DNA of 64,000 nucleotides, from positions 111,001 through 175,000 of the forward strand of contig CAUJNA010003244.1 of assembly GCA_963377175.1 (NCBI GenBank), written 5' to 3'. Shown here piece by piece: positions 41,581 to 50,782 of this stretch. Position 1 is the stretch's first letter. The number at the start of each line of letters is the position of its first letter. The translations under genes and the position numbers were made by a program. Source of the DNA: Effrenium voratum. Taxonomy: Eukaryota; Sar; Dinophyceae; Suessiales; Symbiodiniaceae. Under the pieces are notes generated by a model. The model was not told the origin of the DNA. It searched no databases and saw only the letters and a program-made list of their open reading frames with translations.

Positions 41581-41814
41581 TTAATTACTATCATAATCTG
41601 TCATTTCACTTTCGGGTAATTTTGTTGAGGCGTTGCTACACATATCATCTATTAAATCTTCTTCATCAACAAAATTATTTTGAAATCTTAATAATTCCTC
41701 GTCTGTTGGTCGTCTTTTTAACACTTTATAAAGTTTATGTATCCAAGAATTAGTATGAAAATTGTAATTACCTCTACGATAAAATCCACCACATCTACAT
41801 AGTTTCATTAGCAT
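41581..41814 (-). CDS. Small unknown Cys-containing protein
   Basis: 77 residues. Basic, aromatic N-terminal half with LCRCGGFYRRGNYNFH, acidic C-terminal half (NNFVDEEDLIDDM). No family. It lies 21 bp downstream of the packaging ATPase in the same direction and may share its transcript. Confidence 0.6.
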   Translation of the reverse strand: MLMKLCRCGGFYRRGNYNFHTNSWIHKLYKVLKRRPTDEELLRFQNNFVDEEDLIDDMCSNASTKLPESEMTDYDSN

Positions 41815-41835
41815 ATATATTAAATTAGAATATCT

Positions 41836-42601
41836 TTATTCATCATTTGTAATTTGAAATGCCTGTTCAAATCTGATATGAAACATTTTGTTAATGTCTT
41901 TAGCATTCATATTCACGTAGAAGAAACTATAAGGTGTGTCATTAACGGCTTGATGATACATATCTAATAATTGCTGTTTATCAACAATGGCGCTATTTTC
42001 TTCAATAAAACTCATTAGTTCTGTAATGTTTTTGAGTCTGAAAATGTATAGTGAAGAAGCATTAACACGAATTATATTTGCGATTGATTTATATTTTTGT
42101 AAAGAACAAATAACATTGATTGCATCGTGCCTACCTCTTGTAAATAAACCGTGTAATATTTTAGAATATCTTAAAAACTTGGGGTCGTCGCTGAAATCAT
42201 CAATCACGATTAATATTGAATGTAGTTTCTTTATCTTTTTAGACTTCATATAGTTAATAATTTTCTTCTGTCTTTCAATTACATTTTCTATATCAATTGG
42301 ATTGTAATTGTCAAAATAAATTTGTTCTTTTTTCATCATCTACATGTAGTTCATCCCTAATATACTTTTTAACTTCTGTAAAGGTTGGATCGTTATGAAC
42401 ACTGGGTGAAAATATATATATTCTTGCAAATGAATTTCTATAAACATTCAATATTAAATTTTGAATAAGGACAGTCTTACCGCCTGTCGAACTCGCAACT
42501 ATAATACTTCTAAATGGTAATTTTGGCACGTGCTCATATTTAGATTGTTTGAATTCATATTCAGTTATGTTTATTGGCTTTATTATTGGAACATCTGACA
42601 T
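41836..42601 (-). CDS. Genome-packaging ATPase (FtsK/HerA type), split by a frameshift
   Basis: Two overlapping frames. The upstream part, 42311-42601, holds the Walker A loop ASSTGGKT (Lys42, Thr43) after RSIIV. The downstream part, 41836-42339, holds the Walker B strand SILIVIDDFSDD (Asp47/Asp48 of that part), and RGRHDAINVICSLQKYKSI, the conserved arginine-finger/sensor region of the A32-like family. The frames cross at a 6-T run at 42328-42333 (+ strand); one base less restores a continuous frame of about 254 residues, the usual size for polinton-like viruses. The enzyme would pump DNA into capsids. As read, the product would end after the Walker A half and be inactive. Confidence 0.85.
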
Positions 42602-42653
42602 AATAAAATAATATTAAAGTTATTTAGAAAATATTTTATATTTATTATTTTAT

Positions 42654-42842
42654 ATGAATAGAAGCTATTCAGATTATATTGATATAATAGATGAAGTAGA
42701 GAATTTAGAACAAGTTGTTATAACTGATAATAGATGCAAGAAAATATGCTATTTTGTTTTAGAAATAATTAAGTTTGTGATACAATATATCAAAAATAAA
42801 AATGTAAATATTAATATAAATGGGAAGAAAGAAAAAGAATAA
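42654..42842 (+). CDS. Small protein with a possible membrane segment
   Basis: 62 residues. Acidic N-terminus followed by a hydrophobic helix (ICYFVLEIIKFVIQYI, residues 41-56) and a Lys/Asn tail. The end overlaps the next gene by 23 bp in another frame. A membrane role is an inference from hydrophobicity only. Confidence 0.5.
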   Translation: MNRSYSDYIDIIDEVENLEQVVITDNRCKKICYFVLEIIKFVIQYIKNKNVNININGKKEKE

Positions 42843-43176
42843 GACTGAACCAGTTGTTTCTTCAACTGATGAAGAAAAAGAAGTTGTTAAAGAAACATCA
42901 GTTATTGAGTTTGCTTGTCCAATGTGTAAAAAGGTGTTAGAAATGAAAAATGAATTAGAAATACAAAAGAAAGGACACTGTAAATGTTCGTGTATTCCAG
43001 CCAGTTTCAAAATAAGTAGAAATGATAAGAAAATGAATATTGATAAAACTAAAGACAGTATCAACTTAGAAACAGATGTTCATAATATTGCTATACGCTT
43101 TGGGAGGGGGGTTACTCCATCCGATAATGGCGATAAGGAAACTCAGGAAACTATACGCGAAATGATGAAAAAATAA
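42820..43176 (+). CDS. Unknown protein with a zinc-ribbon-like Cys cluster
   Basis: 118 residues. Basic start (MGRKKKNK), then FACPMCKKVLE with CxxC and HCKCSCIP with three more Cys (about residues 32-58), a plausible zinc ribbon. The C-terminal half is charged with no motif. MGRKKK does not fit an acylation site. No family recognised. Confidence 0.65.
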   Translation: MGRKKKNKTEPVVSSTDEEKEVVKETSVIEFACPMCKKVLEMKNELEIQKKGHCKCSCIPASFKISRNDKKMNIDKTKDSINLETDVHNIAIRFGRGVTPSDNGDKETQETIREMMKK

Positions 43177-43206
43177 TAGTTAAAATTATTTCTATTATTA
43201 TTTATA

Positions 43207-43710
43207 ATGCAAGATGTTATAAATAATATTATTAAATTCATTGATGTAAAAGAATTGAAATTAAATAATTTTATTGAAGAATATAACGAAAATGATATAT
43301 TAATTAATTTTGTTAATGACTTTAGAAATAGTAAAATTGATTTTAACATGTTTTATAATTCTATTAATTATGCTGATTTATTTGAACAATCAGATTTAAA
43401 ATTCTATTGTAAAAGAATATATTCATATACTTTAAGATTTATTGCTAATTATGATAATAAAAATGCTATTCAGTTTTATGAAATTACATTGAGAAAAATG
43501 AATAATATTTACAAAAATAGTAACATTAATGTTGTTAATGTGTTTGAATGTATTAAATGTTTAATAATTTATATTACAGATAATATTGAAAAGTTTCATA
43601 AATATTCAAAATTTAGAAAAACTATTATTTGTAATTTAATTGGTAAATTGAATAATAATTTAACGAGTTACACAATAACTAATTTTGAATTGACTTATAA
43701 TGATATATGA
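43207..43710 (+). CDS. Unknown helical Asn/Ile-rich protein
   Basis: 167 residues, strongly Asn/Ile/Tyr-rich, mainly helical by composition (INNIIKFIDVKELKL). Two Cys near KFYCKRIYSY and FECIKCLII. No motif, no clear membrane segment. Codon use follows the AT extreme of the element. Confidence 0.6.
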   Translation: MQDVINNIIKFIDVKELKLNNFIEEYNENDILINFVNDFRNSKIDFNMFYNSINYADLFEQSDLKFYCKRIYSYTLRFIANYDNKNAIQFYEITLRKMNNIYKNSNINVVNVFECIKCLIIYITDNIEKFHKYSKFRKTIICNLIGKLNNNLTSYTITNFELTYNDI

Positions 43711-43771
43711 TTTTGTAAAATAAAAGTTTAGTTTTAAAAGTTTTATTTTATAATATAATATATATATTTAC

Positions 43772-44044
43772 ATGGATGAAGGATTAGAAAAGATTGTTAA
43801 AAAACTGAACAAGGTTTTAGAACAGAATAAGAATATTTTAGAAATCTTGCAAGAAATGGAAAAGAAGAAACCTTTAACAAACAGTTATCAAAGTAAAGAA
43901 GTAGATAGAACCAATGGTGAATATAAAAATAAAAGCAATATTTATTTAAACAAACTTAATAACAAAGAAATTAAAGAACCGAAGGCTTCAACTATGACAT
44001 TTTATCAAATTGACTATGATGAAGATACGGGGGTTTATTCATAG
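43772..44044 (+). CDS. Small coiled-coil protein
   Basis: 90 residues. The first 32 form a clear heptad-like coiled coil (IVKKLNKVLEQNKNILEILQ), followed by a polar Asn/Lys stretch and an acidic end. It follows an AT tract (TATAATATAATATATATA). Function unknown; oligomerisation is likely. Confidence 0.6.
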   Translation: MDEGLEKIVKKLNKVLEQNKNILEILQEMEKKKPLTNSYQSKEVDRTNGEYKNKSNIYLNKLNNKEIKEPKASTMTFYQIDYDEDTGVYS

Positions 44045-44120
44045 AGAATATTATCTAAATATCTTTAATAATTGAGTTTGGGGTTTGCTCTTTTGTGTCA
44101 TCACCCAGAAAACAAAGCAA

Positions 44121-44260
44121 CTTACTGCTGATTTGCGTTTTCTTACCGCTGATTTGCGTTTGCTTACCGCTGAGTTGCGTTTGCTTACCGCTGATTTGCG
44201 TTTGCTTACCGCTGATTTGCGTTTGCTTACCGCTGATTTGCGTTTGCTTACCGCTGATTT
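44121..44260 (+). repeat. 21-bp tandem repeat, seven copies
   Basis: Six full units and a partial seventh of CTTACCGCTGATTTGCGTTT plus G, with only three to four single-base differences. Since 21 is a multiple of three, one frame stays open (LTADLR repeats, 44085-44276), but this is probably a by-product. It lies just inside the right terminal repeat, in the otherwise gene-free 44045-44424 stretch. Confidence 0.9.
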
Positions 44261-44700
44261 ACTTTACGTGAGGTGATTTAACGCATTGCCATAATGTTTA
44301 TAATCATACTATAATAATAACATGTAAAATCTTATATGTTATAATTATACTGTACTTATGGTTTGTAAAGATTGAAATATTTTAATTTTCCTTAATTTGC
44401 TTGACTCTTTCAAAGTGCGTTGTTTGAACTTAAGTTATAAAATTCTATCTACCTAACCTTGCCCATAATATTTCTAAAAAAAATATGATTAAATATTGTA
44501 AGATAATTTATCATAATTTTTGGAATAGTATTTTTGAAAATTTATTTTTTTGCGAATTTATTTATTGAACACTTGTTTTGCTTTTTTAATGAATAAACTT
44601 AACCTTGCCCCTATATTTTTGAACATATTTTTATCATACATTTTGGAATAATATTTTTTAGGCATAAAAACTACCTAAAGGAATATGGGCATTAGAATAT

Positions 44701-45162
44701 ATGGAGGAAATTGTGAATAAAACATGTTCAAGATGTAATAAAAAGAAAACGGTTGATGAATTCACTGAACCCAGAAAATTATGTAATACTTGTATTGAAG
44801 ACAAACGAGATTACAATAAATGTAAGAGAGAAGGAATTGAAAGAGAAAAGGAGGTGAAAGAACCTACCATACAATATAGATTAAGAAATTATCACTGTGA
44901 GATATGTAATTATGAACTAAGATTGTGTAAAAAAAATCAACACGTGCAGACAGAATATCATAAGGACAGATTAAGGAGAAAGGAGCACCCTGAAGAATTT
45001 GAAAATGAAGAAAAGCCACATCATAAAACAATGCTTGACGGTAAGGAGTTTTTTCATTGTAATAAATGCAAATTGTCAGTTATGTCTTCTCAATGGGGTA
45101 GGCATTGTTTATCGCTAGACCATTTAGGAAAGAAATTATATAAGGAGCGCCACGCCCAGTAA
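44701..45162 (+). CDS. Triple zinc-finger protein encoded in right terminal repeat
   Basis: Same 153-residue product as 23791-24252, with no amino-acid difference. It also points outward. The start ATG follows a region shared with the other repeat, so both copies have the same promoter sequence. Identity of both copies suggests recent insertion or copy correction between the ends during replication. Confidence 0.85.
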   Translation: MEEIVNKTCSRCNKKKTVDEFTEPRKLCNTCIEDKRDYNKCKREGIEREKEVKEPTIQYRLRNYHCEICNYELRLCKKNQHVQTEYHKDRLRRKEHPEEFENEEKPHHKTMLDGKEFFHCNKCKLSVMSSQWGRHCLSLDHLGKKLYKERHAQ

Positions 45163-45197
45163 AACCTTATGATAAAATAGTTTATCATAAGGTTTTA
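45160..45197. terminator. 17-bp-arm hairpin near right terminus
   Basis: Mirror copy of the hairpin at 23756-23793: arms 45160-45176 and 45181-45197 with a 4-base loop (ATAG). It overlaps the stop codon of the right zinc-finger gene. Confidence 0.6.
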
Positions 45198-45277
45198 TCA
45201 TAGGTGTTTTTTCATCATTTGGCGGGCGGGGCTCTCTCACGGGCACAAACTATAACCGAGCAAGCCCTACTCTAACT

Positions 45278-45282
45278 GTAAG
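45278..45282 (+). repeat. Target-site duplication GTAAG, right copy
   Basis: Directly follows the right terminal repeat and matches 23671-23675. Confidence 0.8.
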
Positions 45283-46121
45283 TCCCTCTCCGTGGGTTAT
45301 TGGCATTTTCTAGAGTGGTCCGTTCTATTCAGATACTGGACCAACTCAGACATTGGCATCTGAACAGAATGGGTGAACAGAATGGCAAGGGAGTCAACCC
45401 TTAGCCTTAGACTATTCATCGGCTGGGTCAACAGTAGGAACAGAAGAAAGCCCCCTCCCCCTGTACAATTTAGAGCCACACCCATTTTGGGCTTGAATTT
45501 TAAAAGGGAACCTCTCAAGAATGGTTGGTGGACATAAGCCCCCCCCCCCATGCAAATCAATGATGCAACCCTGACAAATTTCAGTTTGGCGAGACTAGTG
45601 CCTTGTGATGCAGAATGGATAAGGAGCCACTGACTAGAATTTTGAGATACATTTGGGTGCCTCCTGACGTTTTTTTGTTTTTTTTTGTTTCTTTTTCCAA
45701 GAGCAACCACCACCAGGATATTTGAGAGACATTAGGACCCGACTACAGGCACCCTGTGGTCGGTGTTTTTTCCTGCCAAGAGCAGCTCGAAGGGAAAGGG
45801 GGGTTGCTAGGGATACTGCCTAGGATGGTTTCTTGAAACGCCAAGACTCCCACCCCACCTAGGCAACCGGCTTTTAACTGGAGCTGGGGTCATTGCTTTG
45901 ACTGGTTATCAAAGTCAGCTGGGGGTGTTTCCCTACCTATCACTCAGGGGTGTCTCTGATAGTAAAATCCTGCCGGAAGGAAGACCCCCGGGGAATGGTG
46001 CTTCCCCTGTACATGCCAATAAACCAATTAACCTCATAATTTTTGTGGTTCCCCAGTGGGAACGGACTTCCTCCATCCATCCACAGTACTCAGCGGGTGA
46101 CAAACCAAGCGCTGGCCGGAG
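45283..46121. other. Remainder of the host intron after the provirus
   Basis: GC-richer host sequence resumes at once. No exon was found until 46122. Together with 23477-23675 this gives an ancestral intron of about 1.04 kb, in line with the other introns of the gene. Confidence 0.6.
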
Positions 46122-49100
46122 GCGAACCTCCAGCTGGTCGGCTCGGATCTGCTGATCCGCTTGGGGCGGCCTGAGGAGGTGCTACCGCGGCTCCTGGCGG
46201 AGGCGTGGCCTGCGGCGTGGGCCTTGGGGGTGGTTTGAATGGACCAATGGGAAAAGTGGTTTGGACCAATTTGGGTGTGAGTTTTTCTGCGGGTGCCCTT
46301 TGTTGGTTTAAAGGGACACCAAGACGAACCCCCACCCATTTTGGGGGGTTCAACGCCTTTTTGTTTTGGTCACATACCCATGTGGCGCGAATGCGCCAGG
46401 GCTCCGTGCTGGTGACCCAGGAGGAACCCACCTTTGAGGAGCAGGCCACGGACCGTGCCCTCCAAACGGGGCTTGCCGTCGCGGAGAATATGCGGTGGGA
46501 GTACGTGTGGGGCGCTACGCTGATCCTCGGCAAATTTCCAGCCGGTTCTTCAGACTTTTGGACCAGAGTTTGGAGGGATTTATGACATATCTTACTGAAA
46601 GTTTGGATCACTGTAGCAAGGGATCAACGAAAGACTGAGGATCCATAAGGATGACCTGCCCTTCCAAGCAGACCTCAAGGACTCTTCACTTTTTGCTGAT
46701 CCAAGACCACATGAACTAGAACGGGGCGGTATGCGTGGGAGGTTGTGCAATCTAGTATTTCATTTCTTTGAAGTTGGTTTTAAAGAGCAAAGAAGACACG
46801 TTTTTGCGCTTAATTAGTGTCTTGTTGTATTCTTCCTTTGATTTTTTGCTGAACCGTTAACCCGCCGCCCCATGTGTCTCTCGGCGGGCTGGGGCGGAGG
46901 ACATGCCAGACGTATTCACGGCTTTCAAGAACCAGGTGGCTCCGGAACTGAAGTGTGCCTGCAACCAGGTGCCTCCGGACTATCGCGATGCCCCCAAAGC
47001 AGAGACTGCCTTGAACATTCGCAGGCCGTGTTTTTCTTTTTCTCGGAATGCGGTGGGATTCTCCCCACTTCTGTGATACCAGACCTCTCTGGAGTCATTG
47101 GGAAGGCCTCCCAGTACAGAAGTGGAAAGGCAACTCCACCCTGCTCGCCAGTGCTTCATGGGAAAGACGAGGGGTCCCAGGATTAAATGGGAGACGTAGG
47201 GAACCTTGCCCTAAACTGTAAGTTATGACTCCGTTTTTTTTTTTTTTGTATGTCCCCCTGCTAAGTTAGGCAATTCATTTTTCCCACAACCTATTCGTAC
47301 ATGGCAGTGTTGTCATTTACCATCGGTTGGAGGACAAATTGAGGACCCCATTAATCAACCCGGTGGATGAATCGGAGGGTCCTACAAACCAACCAGGGCT
47401 CTACTGATCCTCGGTTCCCGTTGAAGCAACCCCTTCATTTCGCCGGAACGACCTCGTTCGCAGGTGCCTTGCGCCCTTGGGCTTTGGGTCGCTACCTTTG
47501 CCGGCTTTGGACTTCGGCTTTTTGCCGTGCTGGTCGGACCTTTCCTTTGGCGAGAGTGACTCGGCTCTCAATTCCCGAACTTCTGGACTTACTTTTGGGA
47601 AGCTTGTTTTGGTGGTGAGCAAGAGGCTTAGACTTGTTTGGACATACTTTTGGGTGGGTCACGTTAGTCGTAATCAACAGTTTACATCTTTGGGATATTT
47701 TTTTCGCCGATCCACTCAGGTGAGAGCGAGCCGGAGCTGCCTTTCGGCATCGCGGGCGGGGAATCTGCGGGCCAAAGGAGGCTGGAGGAATTCATGGGAT
47801 CACCAATGGCCAGGTGCCTGGGCCATAGCTTTCCTCTTTGTATTTCCCGAACTTTCCGTAGCTTTTTGCAGGCGGGTGCAAGTCTGTCCAAAGTTATTTG
47901 GTTACTCTATTTAGGAGGTTTTCGTTCAGGTCTTCCTTGTTGCCGGGGTTCCCACTACCCATTGGACTCCACCCAGCAAATCCCCAGAAATCTTCCTTGC
48001 CGTGGGTTCCCATCGGTTTGCAACCAGAGGTATGCGGAGTCCAAGAACAACATGTTGGCCCTGGACGCCTCCTCCAAGCTGAGCCCATGGCTGGCCAATG
48101 GCAGCCTGTCGCCGCGCCGCGTCTTCGAGGCTTTGCGGCGCCGGGAGGCGGAAATCTCCGCAGACGCGGCCACGTGGCATGGCCGGACTAACCTGGACGT
48201 CTCAAGGACCACATTTTGCGTTGGCTCTCAAATTTTCCCTTTAGGCTTTTCCCCTTTGAACCCATTTAGACACGCGCACTTCTTTTGCAGTTTTCGCCTT
48301 TCTAGGTTTCCTTCATTTTCGCTTGAAACCAGCAAACAACGCACACTTTGTATCAGGTTCGGGGGGGGGGGGGTTCAGCCTGGCCGAGGTATTGGTTCAC
48401 CTTTGCCCTGCTGGTGCGAGATTTCTTTCACTTCATGGCGAAGAAACAGGGCAGGCGCATCTTCCTGGAAGGTGGGGTCATTGGGAAGAGGTGGGGGGCT
48501 TGAACAAAAGAAGGACACAAACCAGCGTTTGTTTGTTCTTAAAGAACATTGCATGCTTAAAGACAGGGCAAACCAAGCAAGCAAGGAAAGCAACAACAAA
48601 CCGGGCTTTCTGTATCTATTTTTCTGTGGCGGTGCTTGTTTGCGGGGAACCCAAGTCTTGAGACACAGGTTGGCTTGGAAGGGTGGAGATCGAGAGTTCC
48701 AGCTCTGGCAGCAGGGGCAGACTGGGTTTCCTTTGGTGGACGCCAACATGCGAGAAATGGCGACCACTGGGTGGATGTCCAACAGAGGTCGCCAGAGCCT
48801 TGGTTGTTGATGCGAGGGACCTTATATATATATATATACACATGTATATTCTTAACTTTCAGCGGAACACGGGATCCAGAACTTTTCTTTCCAGCGTTGA
48901 ACTGCCAATATTGACCATCTGCAGCAAGGGAAATGACGTCAGCCACACTCACTTAAATGTCCATTTGCGAGCGGGTGCTTCCATGTCAGTGGGGAAATCC
49001 CTGTTGAAGCGGTTTCAACATCATTTATTGGGTCCAGGTTGATGGTACTGTTTGAAAGGGTGCAAGGACCCCTGTGTTCTTCACGCAACCGATCTTACCT

Positions 49101-49521
49101 TTGAACTTAGACAGACAGTTATGGGAACCACTGTGGGCAGGGGGATTCTCAGGATTAGCCGCATTTAATGCCACATGCCTGTGTTTTTCAATAGGACACC
49201 ACCTCCAAAGTGAAGGGTGGACATGAATCCCCACCTAAGTGGTCCCCAAAGGATCCCTATGAAAACTCACACCCAAACGCCACCTTCCAAGCACTCAGCC
49301 GAAAGTTTCTCGATCGACCCAGGAACGTGGCGTCCTTTCTGATTTGGGACCTGCAGGTGGATTGGCGCCGGGGTGCTGACTGGTTCCTCGGTTTCCATTG
49401 GATGTATGACATTTTTCGCTGAAGTTGGTTTTGTTTTTGCAAGGGATCAACGGGCCACTAAGTACCCAAAGGAAAAGTTGGATATATATATATATCGATA
49501 TATATATATATATATTTATAC

Positions 49522-49554
<33 letters not shown>

Positions 49555-50149
49555 CATGTATATGTACACATCCTCTATTTAGTGGCTGGACAGTGGTTGT
49601 CTACTCCATTCTCGTTTGGTGGTTTGCGGATTCGGCCGCCAGGTTCGAACGATGCCTGCTGGACTACGACGTGGCCTCCAACTGGTGCAACTGGGTTGCA
49701 GCCGCTGAGCTGACAGGTGGCCGGGTGAACCGCTTCAACGTGGTGAAGCAGTCCAGGCAACAGGGTCTCTCTCTCTCTCTCTTTTTTTGGGGGGGATACC
49801 ATTTGGAGTGGTTTTAAAGGGAATCAAAAGGAACCGGCTATTTTGGGGTTCCCCTATTTCAGGACAAACCCAACAGGGCTGGGCTTTTCTTACAACCTGC
49901 TGGCTCCCCTTTTAAGGAGTAGGGTTTGGCTGTAGCCATTTCTGCCCAACCCCAGGCAGTACGACCCAGAAGGCGAGTATTTGCGGCGCTGGCTGCCGGA
50001 GTTGCGGGAACTTCCTGCGGAGTGGATTCATGAGCCGTGGCGTCGCGAGGGTAGCAAGCTGTCGGCGTACCCACCGCCCTGTGTGCCGCTGGAAGCGCCA
50101 AAGGATTCGGAATGGGAACCTGGGATTCAGATCCGTCCTCACGGGTCCT
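46122..50149 (+). CDS. Cryptochrome-DASH / photolyase, 3' exons (after provirus)
   Basis: Ten blocks continue the protein in order: 46122-46206 ([20 protein letters not shown]), 46395-46538 ([17 protein letters not shown]), 46895-46940 ([11 protein letters not shown]), 47718-47808 ([13 protein letters not shown]), 48030-48190 ([19 protein letters not shown]), 48372-48470 ([15 protein letters not shown]), 48664-48793 ([19 protein letters not shown], then SNRGRQ), 49321-49396 ([20 protein letters not shown]), 49640-49762 ([13 protein letters not shown], then [12 protein letters not shown]) and 49957-50149 ([18 protein letters not shown], stop). The FAD-binding blocks KLSPWL, WRDFF-type (LVRDFF) and DANMRE...GWMSNRGRQ are present. 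RVNRFN with [11 protein letters not shown] points to CRY-DASH. It would act as a blue-light receptor and/or single-strand DNA repair enzyme. Edges are approximate and an exon near 46940-47700 may be missed. Confidence 0.88.
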
Positions 50150-50782
50150 AAAGGCTTGCACCAAAGGACAATCATGTGAGAACCTATTCAAGCCGATCCC
50201 CTTTGGGGAAATGTCCCTAGTAATCCACCGGGTTTACTAATATGGAGTTGACATAGTCTCTTGCTTGGTGACATTGCACAGCTCCCTTTTTGCGTTTTGC
50301 GGACGTGAGCTCGTCAACTTGACTGAGCGCCCGGAAAACCCTATCGGCAGTTTTTTGTAGGGCTGGATTTTAGTAAGGTCAACATCAATTCTGGGCTTAG
50401 CTTGTCGCCCTTAGGCCAACTCGACGTAGGCACAGACTTTCTTTCCACTCTTTGCCGCCAGACCATGGGTTCAAGGTTTTCCTACTTGTTTTAGTTGTTG
50501 GACTATGGTAAAGTCCATATCAGGTCTTTACAGCAATTTTGGTGCTAAGTGCCGGAACCTATACATCACCTTTAAAATCATTAGAACAATAACCGTTATC
50601 GACCTTTCTATCCTGAATGTCAGGCCTTCATAACTTATTTGGCTTTGACTTTTGATGGGAACCCCTGAAAAGTGGTTGTTGGACGGACATCCCCACCATT
50701 AACGTCCACCAAATGGTTCTCTCTCAAAACTCAGACAGATGTAGCACCGTTCTAAGCTTCATAGCCTTCATAACCGGTCCAG
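50150..50782. other. Spacer after the cryptochrome gene
   Basis: No exon, RNA gene or repeat that I can support between the cryptochrome stop and the first helical exon-like block. Confidence 0.35.

Larger units (their letters stand above)
23676..45277. mobile_element. Integrated polinton-like virus / Maverick provirus, 21.6 kb
   Basis: Bounded by ~855-bp inverted repeats starting AG and ending CT, with a GTAAG target duplication. It encodes the hallmark set of this lineage: major capsid protein, minor capsid protein, FtsK/HerA-type packaging ATPase, retroviral-type integrase and a polymerase-helicase. A fibre, a lipase and a GIY-YIG nuclease are also present. No adenovirus-type maturation protease was recognised, which favours polinton-like viruses over classical Polintons and virophages. 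It is strongly AT-rich within a GC-rich host and contains no spliceosomal introns that I can see. Genes 23791-35841 run leftward except none; 35884-41551 and 42654-45162 run rightward, with a small leftward block at 41581-42601. It lies in an intron of the cryptochrome-DASH gene. Confidence 0.95.
44425..45277. repeat. Right terminal inverted repeat of the provirus (~853 bp)
   Basis: Reverse complement of 23676-24530. It begins TGAACTTAAG (inner end) and ends GCCCTACTCTAACT (outer end). The last ~75 bp is GC-rich like the other terminus. See the left repeat for differences. Confidence 0.95.

Noticed and set aside
44085..44276. Small leucine-rich repeat protein (LTADLR units)
   Set aside because: The frame arises from a 21-bp DNA tandem repeat, has no other content and no promoter-like element; kept as a repeat.
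23791..45162. Adenovirus-type maturation protease expected of Polintons
   Set aside because: No frame shows the His-Asp/Glu-Cys arrangement of that family; its absence instead supports a polinton-like virus.
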